From Marasmius tenuissimus (taxonomy: Eukaryota; Basidiomycota; Agaricomycetes; Agaricales; Marasmiaceae): a DNA stretch of 64,000 bases. Below are positions 53,193 to 64,000 of the stretch, piece after piece. The position numbers were made by a program, and so were the translations under genes. The notes under the pieces are model-generated. The model saw only the letters and a list, made by a program, of their open reading frames with translations, did not search any database and was not told the origin of the DNA. The stretch spans positions 310,001 through 374,000 of the forward strand of contig JAQOTA010000047.1 in NCBI GenBank assembly GCA_029532415.1. The letters run 5' to 3'. The stretch's first letter is position 1, and every line of letters begins with the position of its first letter.

Positions 53193-53861
53193 TCAGTTGT
53201 TGATACGCCAGCCGTGTTGACATGCAGTGCACTAGAGAGATCGATTGAGACAAGAGGACACGAGGAGGAACAAGGTTGACGCACAGTATAGAAGATGGTT
53301 GCTCCTTCATCGGCACTTCGTAACTACGTGTTCGGGTGAGAAAAAAAGACACAAGTTCATTATCTCGGGTCAACACGCACCTGTAGCTCTTTGAAGTACG
53401 CCTTCAGATTCCCGCACGCTGGACACTTCTCGTCCACCTTGAAGTTGAAGATAAAACCGTCGTGTTAGCGTTGATGAAGGACATGAATGAACTACTCTCT
53501 CGCACCAGAGCGCCTTTATCTCCTGATTCGTGCGACTTGGTCTGAGTCTTCCTCTTTTGTCTTAATGGAGAAGGAAAAGCGTCGGGATGTGATCTTGTTG
53601 TAACCTCGATGTCCTCGTAAGCTAAACGAATAAAGTTAGATCAGGTGAACATGGTACCAGGCGTTTCATCTTGTTTCTCACAGCTTGCAGGTTCTTGATG
53701 ACCACATTCAACGCAGGTCACATTGGGCTCGCTGTCTTTTGGTAGATCCAACAAGGTCCCACAATGCGGACAAAACAATAGAGAACCTGGCGGCAAAACG
53801 GTGAGAGAATTTCATTGAAGAAACGTGGATACGCACCGATCTTTTCTGCTGTAGCTGTCAT
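53193..53861 (-). CDS. RPA12: RNA polymerase I subunit Rpa12 (A12.2)
   Basis: Rpa12 is the TFIIS/Rpb9-like subunit of Pol I needed for RNA cleavage and termination. Six exons (53861-53837, 53786-53682, 53621-53506, 53437-53381, 53323-53285, 53231-53193) sum to 381 nt, 126 residues, the normal size. The N-terminal zinc ribbon has LFCPHCGTLL and CVECGH; a basic linker follows. The C-terminal ribbon has DEKCPACGN, then RSADEGATIFYT|CTACQHGWRINN with the catalytic Asp-Glu pair. Introns of 50-68 nt split even the short C-terminal ribbon into three exons. Confidence 0.95.
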
Positions 53862-54566
53862 CGTCGATATTGCGCCAAATGAACTAGGTCAAAGCGAGGT
53901 ATACGAGATCTGTACGAGAACGAAAGCGCACTCTGGTTCACCGTCGGCGGTTTCGAAAAAGAGAGGGAATTGTCACGTGTATTGCGGCAAGATATGTTAG
54001 CGCCCGTCAATTGCGTGCGCGAATCGCAGTCGCGCGCCCGATTTGGACGAAATGAAAAAACAAAAGGTTCAGGAAAGGCAAGTGGAAAGGAACCGCTACA
54101 CAGGCGCCCACCATCTCTTGTTCTCCCTCTTTGTCACCTGGTGCAGAACAATAAGCCCTCCCATATCGAGAGAGCTATTTGTTCTCTCGAGGCCTCTCGT
54201 GGGCCTTTCCCGTTGTTCTGGTTCTTGTGTGGGTCCAAGTGGTATTTCCCATAAAACACGGTGTTCGAGCGGCCATGAAACTCCCACCTTCACCGACAGC
54301 AGCGTACGGGTACCAAACCCACTCTTCCTTTCTCTCTGTTTCTTACTTTGTTCTTCGAGCACGCCGTGCGTGGATTTCAACACACGAGTCACCTCACGAC
54401 TTTTATCGCCTAGACTTTCATTCCTTTGTCAACTCACTTTGTTCACCCTCTGGTCTTTCATCTGTCCACGACTACATATCTCTCGCCCTCTTCTCATACT
54501 TTGCACCCCGCACCCCGCATTCATTTATCACTCATCAATATCAGCATCACTTAAATTCTATCCGTT
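53862..54566. other. divergent promoter region of RPA12 and the 54567 gene
   Basis: Strongly pyrimidine-rich on the + strand (54320-54560), typical of highly expressed fungal promoters or long 5' UTRs. A GCACCCC tandem lies near 54504-54520. The long ORF on the + strand (54043-54807) is a product of this bias and overlaps the real gene in another frame. Confidence 0.5.
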
Positions 54567-55882
54567 ATGTCTTTCAACTCCTCCGCTGGTCTTCCCCCCA
54601 TCCGCGCTGCTGAACGTGTTATGCCCTCCCCCCTGGCTCCTCATCACCTCCAAAATCTCGTTGGCATTGTCCGCCAGGCTAACGACTTTTACCGTATGGT
54701 CGCAGCCGCTTATCGTGCTGCCCGAAGGCCCACATATCACGCACAGAAACTCGCCGCCCAGATGGACCTTCGTGTCGACACATGGAAAGCAATCAGATGC
54801 CCCATGAACAGGATATCGAACGTTGCATACCCGCTCATCGACATGTCCCTCGGACCTCACACTCCACCTGCCAGATCGGTTGTACAGGACTTGTACGAGG
54901 TTGAGGCTGCTCCCGTAATTCCTTTCGATATTCCTCGGGTGTGCTGTGCCAACGTTCCCTTGAAGCACAAGCCGAGCAATCTCCCTCCGATCATTATCCC
55001 TGCTATCGGCTCTGAGCGTCGGCAACTTCCCAAAGCTCTTCGGGCTATCGCGCCTCACGAACAGGTCACGGAAATGTGCACCTCTCCGACCCAGCCGTCC
55101 TCCTACTTCTCCGCTGTCACCCCAGACATACGAGAGGCACCCGTGTTCAACGTCCATGTCTGGGACTCCAACATGTCACTACAGCACACGGAACAAGTCG
55201 TTCCAGATGATGTCGCCGCGGAGGATGTTGAGATGGATCTTGCCGACATTGTGTTGACTCCCATGTCGACGGAAGCTGAGGATGGTTCCTACTTTGAGGA
55301 CGAGGAAGAAGATGAGGACAGATTCAGATATGTCGTTGGAGGAACTGGTCGTCCCGAGCCCGAGGAGCTCTGCTATCCCGACTTTGACGAGGATGAGTCG
55401 CCTTCATCATCCGGCACATCTGGCTCGGACTCGTCCTCCCCCTCATCGTTTTCGTCGATCTCTACTCCCGTAAGTTCTCGGTCTCGTTTATGCTACAAGG
55501 CGTATGCTGATTTTTTCTTGCCATACAGTCTGAGGGTTCTCCGATGGCCATCTGCAACAAGCGCAAGCCAGCTTACTATGATGAAGATTGCACGCGCGAT
55601 TTTGGACTAGATGGGAAGCCACCCAAGGTCAGCATCCCTCCCTGCCCCGACGTTTCCTTCTCCTCTAACTCCTTCTCTTCTGTCTCAGTACCTCCGCAAG
55701 GAACTAGCGATTGCTCAACCAGCACCTCGCTACCGAGTCTAAACTTCTTTCGTTTCTCATTTTACGACGGCCTTGACGGCCCACGAAAACCTCTCAAAAA
55801 CGAAGCATTTACGATTATGCCACGCTCACTCTCCTTGCAACCATTCGGACATTCGTTGAATATATTCTATCCCGTGGTTTAA
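54567..55882 (+). CDS. hypothetical protein, acidic C-terminal half (418 aa)
   Basis: Two exons, 54567-55469 (901st-903rd base ends ISTP) and 55529-55882, are joined by a canonical 59-nt intron (GTAAGT...ACAG) in phase 0, 418 residues. The N-terminal part has a basic, Ala-rich helix (DFYRMVAAAYRAARRP). The middle contains an acidic block (EDGSYFEDEEEDEDRFRY) and a Ser run. The C-terminal part has CNKRKPAYYDEDCTRDFGLDGKPPKV and a Ser/Phe-rich tail. There is no signal peptide or membrane span. I do not recognise a family. The acidic and Ser-rich composition suggests a nuclear or regulatory protein, but that is a guess. Confidence 0.7.
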
Positions 55883-56664
55883 TCCGGTTTTACTACCTAT
55901 CTTATTCGGATGATTGCCATCCTTGTATTTTCCTTCTCTTTCATCGCTCACTATTGACGGGCACCCCCCACATCTTTCTCTCTTACTCGTGCGCAATAGC
56001 TTGGATACACCGGCGGCCTCTATCATGAGTACATGCCCATGCCCTTCCTCTCCTTCGCGTTCACATCTACGTATCGTTGTCCATATTGCTGCGCGTTTCG
56101 ATTTTGGGTGTCTCTACTTTGAAAACTTTATCTGTATCTATACTTTACACTGTTTGTTTCCCAATCCTTCTGCTGCTGTCGTCTCGTTTTCTCGTCGCAT
56201 TATGTAACACTTTAACATTATTATTCTCAGTTTCTTGTCGTAGGCGTATATATAGTGTCGGGAGTTGTATTAATCTAATATCCTGGTGCCCAAAACTTGC
56301 GTGCTTTGCCCTGGCTGAAGTTGTCAATGTGAGCCTTGACACGGTTTCAGGAGCGCGGTCTGAACGTGCGCGTATAAATATCCCGGTTACTCAACGCTTC
56401 TTGCACGACATGGCAAGTGTCTTGACGACGTGGAATTCAAGCTCGGTTCATGGTATGTAGACGACTCCCGTGAACGTTCTAACCTGTAAAAGCAAACCTT
56501 GGATGTTTCGCTCAAGTTGGAACAAGGGGTCGGGCCGGGGGAACTGACGTCTTGAGCCGTGACTTCGTTTAATCAGGCACAGCCACACCATTTGTGAATT
56601 TTCCCAGTGACAACCACGACGGGCGCAGACGATCTTGAATAGGCCCTGGACGACGACCTCGACA
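55883..56664. other. intergenic, 3' flank of hypothetical gene and DOT1 promoter
   Basis: T-rich DNA (55890-56270) suited to 3' processing, then about 400 bp upstream of DOT1. No further gene is supported. Confidence 0.5.
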
Positions 56665-59057
56665 ATGACCACGACGATCGCCACCAGAGCTCCTTCCACG
56701 TCTTCTAAACCTCGTTCGACGTTTGACACCTTCGGTCCAGCGTCCACTACTACAGTCAAGGTCACAACGAAAGTCATAACCCCGAGCTGTACTGCGCCTG
56801 GTCATGGCTTTCGAACTATGACCAGCACTTCAACAAAGGTACCAATACAACAACGCTTGAGCCCAGCACTTACTCCCTCACGCTCGTCCTCGGTGTCAGC
56901 ATCGACCTCCCCTTTCTCTTCTCCACTTTCGTCGCCGCCATCGTCGGATGTACCAGGACCGGGCTCTGAACTGGGATCTGGAGTTGGGACAAAGAAGAAG
57001 AAGAGAAAAAGCACGAGTATAAGTACGAACGCAGAAGCACAAGCAGGCCCCAGTACCAGCAGAGACACCGCGCCCGCCCTCCCACGTCCTGTGAAGAAGC
57101 TCCGTCGAGACAACGGACACGGCCAAACAAAGTCGAAAAAGTCTTCTTCAAAGAAACGACGTGACTCGTGGTCCTCTTCGCGCGAATCCAGTCCCGAAAA
57201 TGATGATCTCGTTGATCCCGCCCCTCCGCCTATATACCGGTCGAGTAGGTCGCGTTCGACGTCTTCGTTTGCTTCGGCTATAGTTCATACGCCCCGTAGA
57301 TGGGGTTGTGAGGAGAATGGGGATCCAGGGCCAAGTCATGTTAGTCCAGAGGTGGTCGTGAGGAGGTTGATGAAGTCGTATAAGGCTTGTGAGTTTTCTT
57401 TCAATTACTTATAGGCTCGTGGTTGACGTGTCCTTCCATCCTTTTCTCGTCGCAGATTTCCACAATCCAGACGATTCAAATGATACGTCTTTCAATCCTC
57501 ATCCAACGGATTATCCAGTCGTGGAGTTGGAGTATCCGAATTCTGGTGCTTGCGAAAGGTATGTGGTGTTTTATTGGCCCTTTCACGAGGACGCGGTCGT
57601 CATGACGCGATTCCCATGCTGTTTGGTTCTAAATCGTGCACTGTTTGCCTTTACTCGAGTTTCCGCGCGTGATATTGACCATCCGACGTTTTCCCCCAGA
57701 TACATCCTACTTCAGCCCAAGGACAAGGATCATTACAGCCCGATACTAGATTTTGAAAAGTCGCTGTACACGATAATAGAACGTGAGATTTCTCACCGTG
57801 TCCAGGCCGGAATGGCGACTAAGGAATCCCACAGATTATTTAACACCAGCACAACAAGCCCTTTTTGGCACTATACCCAACGACTACCTAATAGATGTAT
57901 CCTCACCTCCTCCATCCCCATCCCCATCACCTCCCAGGTCCCGAGCATCGGGGTCATCACACAAATCTAGTCCTTCGTTATCATCATTGACTTCACTTTC
58001 GGACGAAGAGGACGCTCCCCGACCCCAAACTAATCATCTCCGAACCCTCCAACGCGCGATCCATCGACAGGATGGACCGCTATTCATAAAGACAGTCGAA
58101 CAAATCAACACCCTCCTTCGAAGCCTCAAATACCCCAAGCTACCGGACGACCCATTCGCCGAGCCAGCACGAAACAGTCTAAAGGCGCACATCGAAACCT
58201 GGACAGGCAAAGGTCTCCCACACGAAGTCCTGATGCGTATTCTCGAAGAGAACTACCAGCGTTGTGTGGGGCCGAACGTCCAGAGTCTTCGTCGCTACGA
58301 GGCGTTCACGAGCGCTGTGTATGGCGAGCTTACACCCTCGCTCGTACACGAGATTGTCAGCCTTACCAAGTTGACTGAGGAGTCCCTGTTCCTGGATTTG
58401 GGATCTGGAGTTGGGAATGTCGTTGTTCAAGCGAGTTTGCAGACTGGGTGCCGGAGTTTTGGAGTTGAGTTGATGGATGCGCCGGCGAGAGTCGCGAGTG
58501 AGATGGTGGAGCAATTTCAGTTGCGGTGTAGAATGTGGGGAGTTAGGTGCGGAGAGATGGAGGTTGAGCAGGCCAATATGTTGAAAAGTGATAGGGTCAA
58601 CGATCTGATCAAGCAGGCGGACGTGGTTCTGGTGGATAACAAGGTGTTCGAAGAGAGCTGTGAGTATCATTGTTTCTGTGATTCTTTGATAATCGGATCT
58701 CTGATACTTCGCAAGTGAATGAGGCTTTGAAGCCCAAGTTCTTAGATCTCAAGGAGGGTGCTATTGTCGTCTCGCTAGCTCCCTTTGCACCCGTAAATGC
58801 TCGGGTGACAGAACGCAACGTATGTCCTTCTATCCATGTTGGCTGAACCTGTCCTAATTCTTCGCTAGCTTGACGACATAACGAGCGCCATCTTCGAAGT
58901 TACCGAACGACCATACTACCCTGGGGCGGTGTCATGGGGGAATGGGGGCGGACATTACTACATCCATAGGGTAGATAGGGATGGTTATGCGGAGGTCAGG
59001 AAACGGTTTGAGAGCTCGAGGGCAAGCAGTAGACGGGCTAATCAGAGTCGGTGGTGA
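56665..59057 (+). CDS. DOT1: histone H3 lysine-79 methyltransferase Dot1
   Basis: Dot1 is the SAM-dependent, non-SET enzyme that methylates H3K79 in nucleosomes and affects silencing and the DNA-damage checkpoint. Six exons (56665-57388, 57456-57558, 57700-57782, 57835-58659, 58716-58819, 58869-59057) sum to 2028 nt, 675 residues. The N-terminal ~220 residues are Ser/Thr-rich and basic (KKKKRK, KKSSSKKRRDS), suitable for DNA or nucleosome binding. The Dot1 region starts at YFHNPDDSNDTSFNP and YILLQPKDKDHYSPI, with the conserved LTPAQQALFG across an intron. The catalytic fold has YGELTPSLVHEIV, motif I FLDLGSGVGNVVVQ, GVELMDAPA, VLVDNKVFEES|LNEAL, and GAIVVSLAPFAP. The 52-nt intron 57783-57834 is needed to reach LTPAQQ in frame. 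Confidence 0.95.
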
Positions 59058-59816
59058 CCATGGACTGCTCGAATGCGTTCTCTACAGGATGAATAATCCG
59101 TCCTTTCTTCTGTCCTCTCCATTCTTTCGCTTTCGCTTCTGACTTGCTTTGACCCTCATTGATTTCTTGGTTATCTTCTCCTTTCATTAAACTCTTTCTC
59201 ATTTTCTCGTTGATCAGACTTTCACCGACACAGGATTCTCTTAGCGCTTCATCCTCGACGCTCGTTGTTCACTACGTTATTCTGACCTTCACACTTGTCT
59301 ACTTTCTAGTCGACTGTAATCAGCCAATACTTGTTGTAATCAATACTCAATACCCTACATAGCTCCTAATACCGGACTATGAGCTATGTTTGCAAGGGTC
59401 AAGTCTATTCGCCTACCGTACCATGCGCTTGGACTATCGGAAGGCCCATTGACTGCAGCCAAAGGGGACTCTGGGCTCGCTTGGCGCCGAGGAAATATTG
59501 GCTGCGTTGATAATCAACTTCAAGCGCTCGTTACTCACGTCAAACCCAACCTGCACCGTCCCACTTCCTGTCAACTTCCCTGTGTATCCATCTGCTCCGT
59601 ACGGTCGTGGATGACTGTATGGAGGCGGTTCGTGCTAGTTCGTTCTATGCACCATGCACCTTCGTCCCGATCTGTCAGTGACCTGATCCATCATGAATTA
59701 TTGTGTCTTAGCCTATTCTGATCCGGCTGAATAATTATAGACCCCAGTGGGATCGCCTTTCCCTCTTGAGGCTTGTTCTCAGCTGCCAGCATCTGGCCAG
59801 CAAAGCTCATACTCTC
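59058..59816. other. intergenic between DOT1 and the P450 gene
   Basis: Contains T-rich DOT1 3' DNA and the P450 promoter. ORFs of 67 and 111 codons lack domains. Confidence 0.5.
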
Positions 59817-62041
59817 ATGACGCTCACCATGAGTCCGTTAAAACAGGCTTATGAGAGCGACTTCAAGACTATCGCAATCGCAATCTTCGTCGTTTTCTCC
59901 GCTTACAAGTACTTCAATGCCAGGGCCCAGAGAGCCAAGGTGCGTCCCAGGTGTCCTCTGGGCAAAAAGGGGGCTAATGCTTGTGCTCTATGCAGCTGGA
60001 TGCGATTCCTACGCTGGGGCCGAACGGGATTTTTGCCTCGTACATCACGGTGTGGAAGTACGTGTTCTACGGATGTGAACTAATCGAGGAAGGATGTAAA
60101 CAGGTACGTTGTTCATAGCATGTGCCCACGATTCACGAAGGTAGACAGGTCCTAATGCGAACGTCCTTTCCCTCGTAGTATCCATCAGCAGCATTCAAAA
60201 TCCCAACACTTTTCGGATGGGCTGTCGTTTTGAATAGCAAGGAGATGCATGAGGATTTCAAACGTGCCTCGGAGGAGGAGCTGTCGGTTCTCGACCAGTT
60301 TGAAGAAGTAGGTGGCTCTGGCCTAGCGCAGGGACCACAGAACCGGGACTGACGACGTTGACCAGGTCCTGCAACTCAAGCACACAATGTCACCAGTCAT
60401 TCACGAAAACCCCTACCATATCGACGTGGTCCGTGGTGCACTCACCAGAAACATCGGCGCGAGGTTCGATGACGTCCGAGATGAGCTGAAGGCTTCTTTC
60501 AACGAGTACATTCCTCCGCGGGAGGGTGGGTTTCTTATCTAGCACTGCATCCATATGGGGCATCGTTGACCAAGTTTACTTTTAGAATGGGTGGAAGTTC
60601 CGGATGTCATTGGGACGATCCAGAATGTCGTCGTTCGTACCTCGAACAGGTTTTTCGTCGGGTTACCTCTCTGTCAGGCCCTTTTCTTTCAACACGTCCG
60701 ACTAAACTGACGCCTGTCCGCTTCAGGCCGTAACGAAGACTGGTGTGATCTCAATCTCAAGTTCACCATCAATGTTCTGGTCAACGGAAGCTTGATCAAT
60801 TTCTTCCCCAGGTTTCTGATCCCGTGCGTGCTTTGAGCCCTCGGCACCCTCGCATCTGACAACAACTGCTCATCCCGACACCCAGAATCGCAGGTCGTAT
60901 CATCACAAACAAGAAAAAAAGTCTCCGTCGCGCTGTCAAGCACCTTACGCCGATCTTTGACGAACGCTTTGCTATGGAACGAGAGCATGGGTCGGATTGG
61001 CCGGGTAAACCTGTGAGTATCTTTACCTATGTCCCATATGCGAGCGAAGATTCACTCCATCACGCCAAATCCAGAACGACTTGATCTCCTGGCTAATGGA
61101 TTCCTGTGCTCAAAACGGTGAGGACTGGCAGAAAGGCTCTTACGAAGACCTTGCTTTGCGAGTAATCTCAGTCAACTTCGTTGCCATCCTCACTACTTCT
61201 GTGAGTTCAATCCGCTCGATCTTACATGACCGAATCCATAACCGTACGCGTTCCTCTACATATAGCAAACGTTCACACAAGCACTTTTCCATCTGGCTGC
61301 CAACCCCCAGATTGTGGAACCCCTCCGGGAAGAAATTCGTACAACGATCGAACGTCAGGGCGAGTGGTCGAAAGTGGCTATGGTTCAGATGAGGCTTCTT
61401 GATAGTTTCTTGAAAGAGTCACATCGGCACGTTGGGGTTGCACCCAGTAAGCCAGTCCCATGACCATTGTCTCAGAGACTTGCTAACTATATTTTCTCTA
61501 GTTAGTATCAGTCGCATCACCAGAAAGGACTTCACATTCTCAAATGGCATTGTTGTGCCTGCCGGAACGAGCATAGGATTGCCCACCTTCCACATGCATC
61601 GATCTGAGGTAAGCCCGTCCTTCGAACTACTAGGGTTGCAATTCGGTGTCCTGATAGATGTGTTTATAGGAAGCGTATCCCTCGCCGAACTCGTTCAATC
61701 CGGCTCGGTTCGCAGAACTGAGAGAAAAAGAAGGAGAGGGCATTAAGCACCATATGGTTACGCCAACGCCAGACTGGATGGGCTTTGGTGCAGGGAAACA
61801 CGCTTGGTGGGCCTCTCTCTCATCATCATTGTTCGTGATGACAGGCTGCTAATTACTTCGTCTTCGTAGTCCTGGACGCTTCTTTGCTGTCAACGAGATC
61901 AAGGCTCTCATCGCTCATGTCGTCATGACATATGATGTGAAGCTGAAGGACACGGATGAGTTTCCGCCAGCAATGTACTTTGCTGGATTTATATACCCAA
62001 ATCCGAAGGCGAAGCTACTGTTCAGGAAGCGGGTGATTTAA
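59817..62041 (+). CDS. cytochrome P450 monooxygenase (ent-kaurene-oxidase-like clan)
   Basis: A membrane-bound haem monooxygenase, probably of secondary metabolism or detoxification. ATG 59817 leads into an N-terminal anchor (FKTIAIAIFVVFSAYKYF), then exons split by about 10 short introns: LGPNGIFASYITVWKY, YPSAAFKIPTLFGWAVVLNS, the I-helix VNFVAILTTS|QTFTQALFHLA, the K-helix ExxR (KESHR), FSNGIVVPAGT, and the haem loop GFGAGKHAC|PGRFFAVNEIKALI. The haem Cys codon is split by an intron. The I-helix has TTSxTFT in place of the usual (A/G)Gx(D/E)T(T/S), as in fungal kaurene-oxidase-like P450s (CYP503/CYP512 relatives). The stop is at 62039-62041. It ends 109 bp from the convergent FBX6. No terpene synthase or other pathway gene lies nearby. 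Confidence 0.9.
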
Positions 62042-62150
62042 CTGATCTGATCTAGCGTTTGGATTGAATATGCTTTTTGTATGTAGGTGTACTGTATTAA
62101 CATCTGCTCGCAATTTTCCTGTCACTTAGCCTACAAATAAATACAAGATA

Positions 62151-63874
62151 TCATGCAAGGCTCAACGATACACTCCCGGTCAAACTGTTAACTTGAAGAC
62201 CAGCCTCCACCAGAGCTTCCATTTGCTTGAGCGCATCCTCATCCTCAAACACTACCTCTACCTCCAGAGAGTCGGTCGCGTTTATGCGCTCGAACCTGAC
62301 CATATCAAGGGGCGAAGTACTTCGGGTTAGGGTCTCATCGACGTTCCTCCGCGAAGTAAGCATCCCAACTAAGACAGAGTCCGACCACTGCTTGGCGCCG
62401 AAGAGGGAGAGACCGGTCAAGTGAGGAAGAAGGACGCCGTTGCGAGACGTGTTGCCTGCCGAGGTCGAAGGTTCCCATCGTAGCGCGTTTAGAACTGCGT
62501 TGGTCACACCATGGGCATGTGGTGGGGCGAGACTAAACGGACCACTGACGTGGAGGTGCCGTAGACTTTGTACCTCTGGTATCTGGAGTAAACTGACTAA
62601 ACCGTCCGGATCTGCGAATAGGAGCATGAAAATCTCGAGCCGACAGGATGACCGTTGAAGGAACTGAATGATATGTTCCATCGGCGGTACGTGGGTGACC
62701 GTGGTCAGATTGTGTAGCGCGGGACAGGTCAAGGAATCAAATAACGTGGCTGTTGGCATAATTGTTTTAACGTGGAGAATTCGCAAAGAAGCGAATTCGA
62801 ACGGGACTCTAGGTTCATCGGTGTCGTACAGGAAATGTTCGAGATGACAGTATTCGACGTTCGTCAGGAGTGGTATGATTGACCGTATATCGACTTCGGT
62901 CTGGCTGCACGACTTCAGGGCAAAGAAGGCAAGCTGCTCTCATGGGATCTGGGAGACAAGAAGTGGAAGAACCGATCCCAGCTCTCCTGCGAGGGTAAGG
63001 TCATATAATGCGGGAGCACTGCAGAATATAGAGAATAAGGAATCGTCTTCTTCATCTGACCAATCGTCTTGTTCAAAAGTGATGGAAAGGGTGGACAGAT
63101 TGCGAAGTGAGCCTGTGAATTGGGTCAAGAGGTGAATGCCTCGGATCCCAATGCAAAGAGAGAGATCCCTCCAACGCGATGATCTCGAACAGAGCATAGA
63201 GACAATATCCTCGTGTTGGCAGGAGCCCTGGTGCCACGAAGCAGACAATCGTCGTTTTCCGGCGCGTTCCAAAGCCAGCTTCAACCGTCGTTTGATATAT
63301 GGATGAAGCGCTTCTCTCGTTTGTCCTTCCCAATCTATCCCGATAGTAGCCCAGAGAGCAGGCAGCGAGAGCGCGACCCCTCTCCACCGACGACAGACTT
63401 GGCTCAAGACCCAAGGATTCTTCCTAGTGTTAAGTGTTGAGGGGGAATTTGTGTCTCCGGAAGGGCCCTCCATTGGTCGTGTATTGTCAATGCACAGACC
63501 GAATATCTGTGCCAGAAGCTCGTTCGGAAACAGTCGAAGCGGGTTCAAAACCGACTTGTAAGCTAACGATTGCTCAGCTAGCTGTCTCCTCTGAGCCTCA
63601 ACTCTGGCCTGGAGCTGGGCCAACTGTAAATCGAGCTGTGAGGCGGATTCGGCGACGCTTTCGTACTCCTTGCGAAGAACATGCAGATTGTCTGGCGTAC
63701 TAGGAGGGTCATTGGATCTGTAAAGTGCTTCGAGTCCCCCTCCCCCAAAAGATGTGAGAGAGATGATGTCTTCAATGCGTGAATGAGAGCATCGAACACA
63801 CGCGTGAGGCCCGGTCTGACAAAGTTAGTCCACGAAAAATACGATATTTCTTTGACTGAACGACGAACTGCCAT
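62151..63874 (-). pseudogene. F-box-like protein FBX6, interrupted by a nonsense codon
   Basis: Exon 1 (63874-63869) encodes only Met-Ala. A 53-nt intron (63868-63816, GTTCGT donor, ACTAAC branch point, CAG) joins exon 2 (63815-62151), 557 codons in all. The family plan is complete: CVRC motif near residue 8, SNDPPSTP, coiled coil (QLDLQLAQLQARVEAQRRQL), NPLRLFPNELLAQIFGLC, SQVCRRWRGVALSLPALW, and the C-terminal region (SIIPLLTNVEYC, LLPHLTGLSLFGAKQWSDSVL). A single TGA at 62942-62940 follows QIP, exactly where FBX1 and FBX2 have Trp (QIPW, QFPW); TGG to TGA by one base. The frame stays open on both sides. Either the gene is a recent pseudogene or a ~310-residue truncated protein is made. Confidence 0.8.
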
Positions 63875-64000
63875 GCCCAAATTCAAGGTAACTTTTCCAA
63901 GCAATCGGTGTGGCGAAAACCGAGAGATAGCTTACTCGAGAAGCTGTAAATAATGCTGGATGAACGACCGTTGAACACTGACTGGAAGCTGAATAACGAA
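63875..64000. other. upstream flank of FBX6
   Basis: Only 126 bp remain to the window edge. No feature is seen. Confidence 0.4.

Noticed and set aside
54043..54807. 254-codon + strand ORF rich in Leu, Ser and Pro
   Set aside because: It is produced by the pyrimidine-rich leader and overlaps the better supported gene at 54567 in another frame.
50163..62942. Programmed stop-codon readthrough in FBX5 and FBX6
   Set aside because: The contexts (TGA TAT and TGA GAG) do not resemble the known TGA-CTA readthrough signal. Single-base nonsense changes are simpler.

Overview
The window looks like nuclear DNA of a mushroom-forming basidiomycete (Agaricomycetes). The genes are split by many short introns of about 48-100 nt with GTRNGY donors and CTRAY-like branch points. 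The gene families fit this group: a secreted laccase, long clusters of F-box-like proteins, GH92 mannosidase, and a Dbf2/Sid2 kinase. I saw no bacterial operons, CRISPR array or complete transposon, and I recognised no tRNA or rRNA gene.

Layout. 1-17 kb: the tail of an unknown gene; a long medium-chain dehydrogenase with a disordered N-terminus (-); a laccase (-); a Dbf2/Sid2-type mitotic-exit kinase (+); a small secreted protein gene hidden by an intron (+); then about 4 kb of gene-poor, decayed DNA. 17-27 kb: mitochondrial ribosomal protein mL38 (-), a FYVE-finger protein (-), and a Mei4-like candidate (-). 29-33 kb: two F-box paralogs (FBX1, FBX2). 33-42.4 kb: spliceosomal DEAH helicase Prp16 and a secreted GH92 alpha-mannosidase. 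43.6-50.4 kb: three more F-box paralogs in tandem (FBX3-5), with duplicated flanking DNA. 51.7-59 kb: a compact housekeeping block with Yop1 (-), Ost5 (+), RNA polymerase I subunit Rpa12 (-), an unknown 418-residue protein (+) and the histone H3K79 methyltransferase Dot1 (+). 59.8-63.9 kb: a cytochrome P450 (+) facing a sixth F-box paralog (FBX6, -).

The most striking element is the F-box family. Six copies share an N-terminal CxxC motif, a coiled coil, an F-box-like segment and a long C-terminal region. Three copies have an intron after only the first or second codon. Two copies carry a single in-frame TGA in otherwise intact reading frames, a clear picture of birth-and-death evolution. Other points of note are a 6-nt microexon that encodes part of the GH92 catalytic motif, a GC-AG intron in the same gene, a three-fold nonapeptide repeat at the N-terminus of the Dbf2 kinase, and a spliced 77-residue secreted protein that is not visible as one ORF.

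Exon boundaries were worked out by hand from splice consensus and reading frame. Where exon lengths sum to a multiple of three and the protein matches a known family, boundaries should be reliable. The 5' ends of the dehydrogenase and the internal joins of the Mei4-like gene are not secure.
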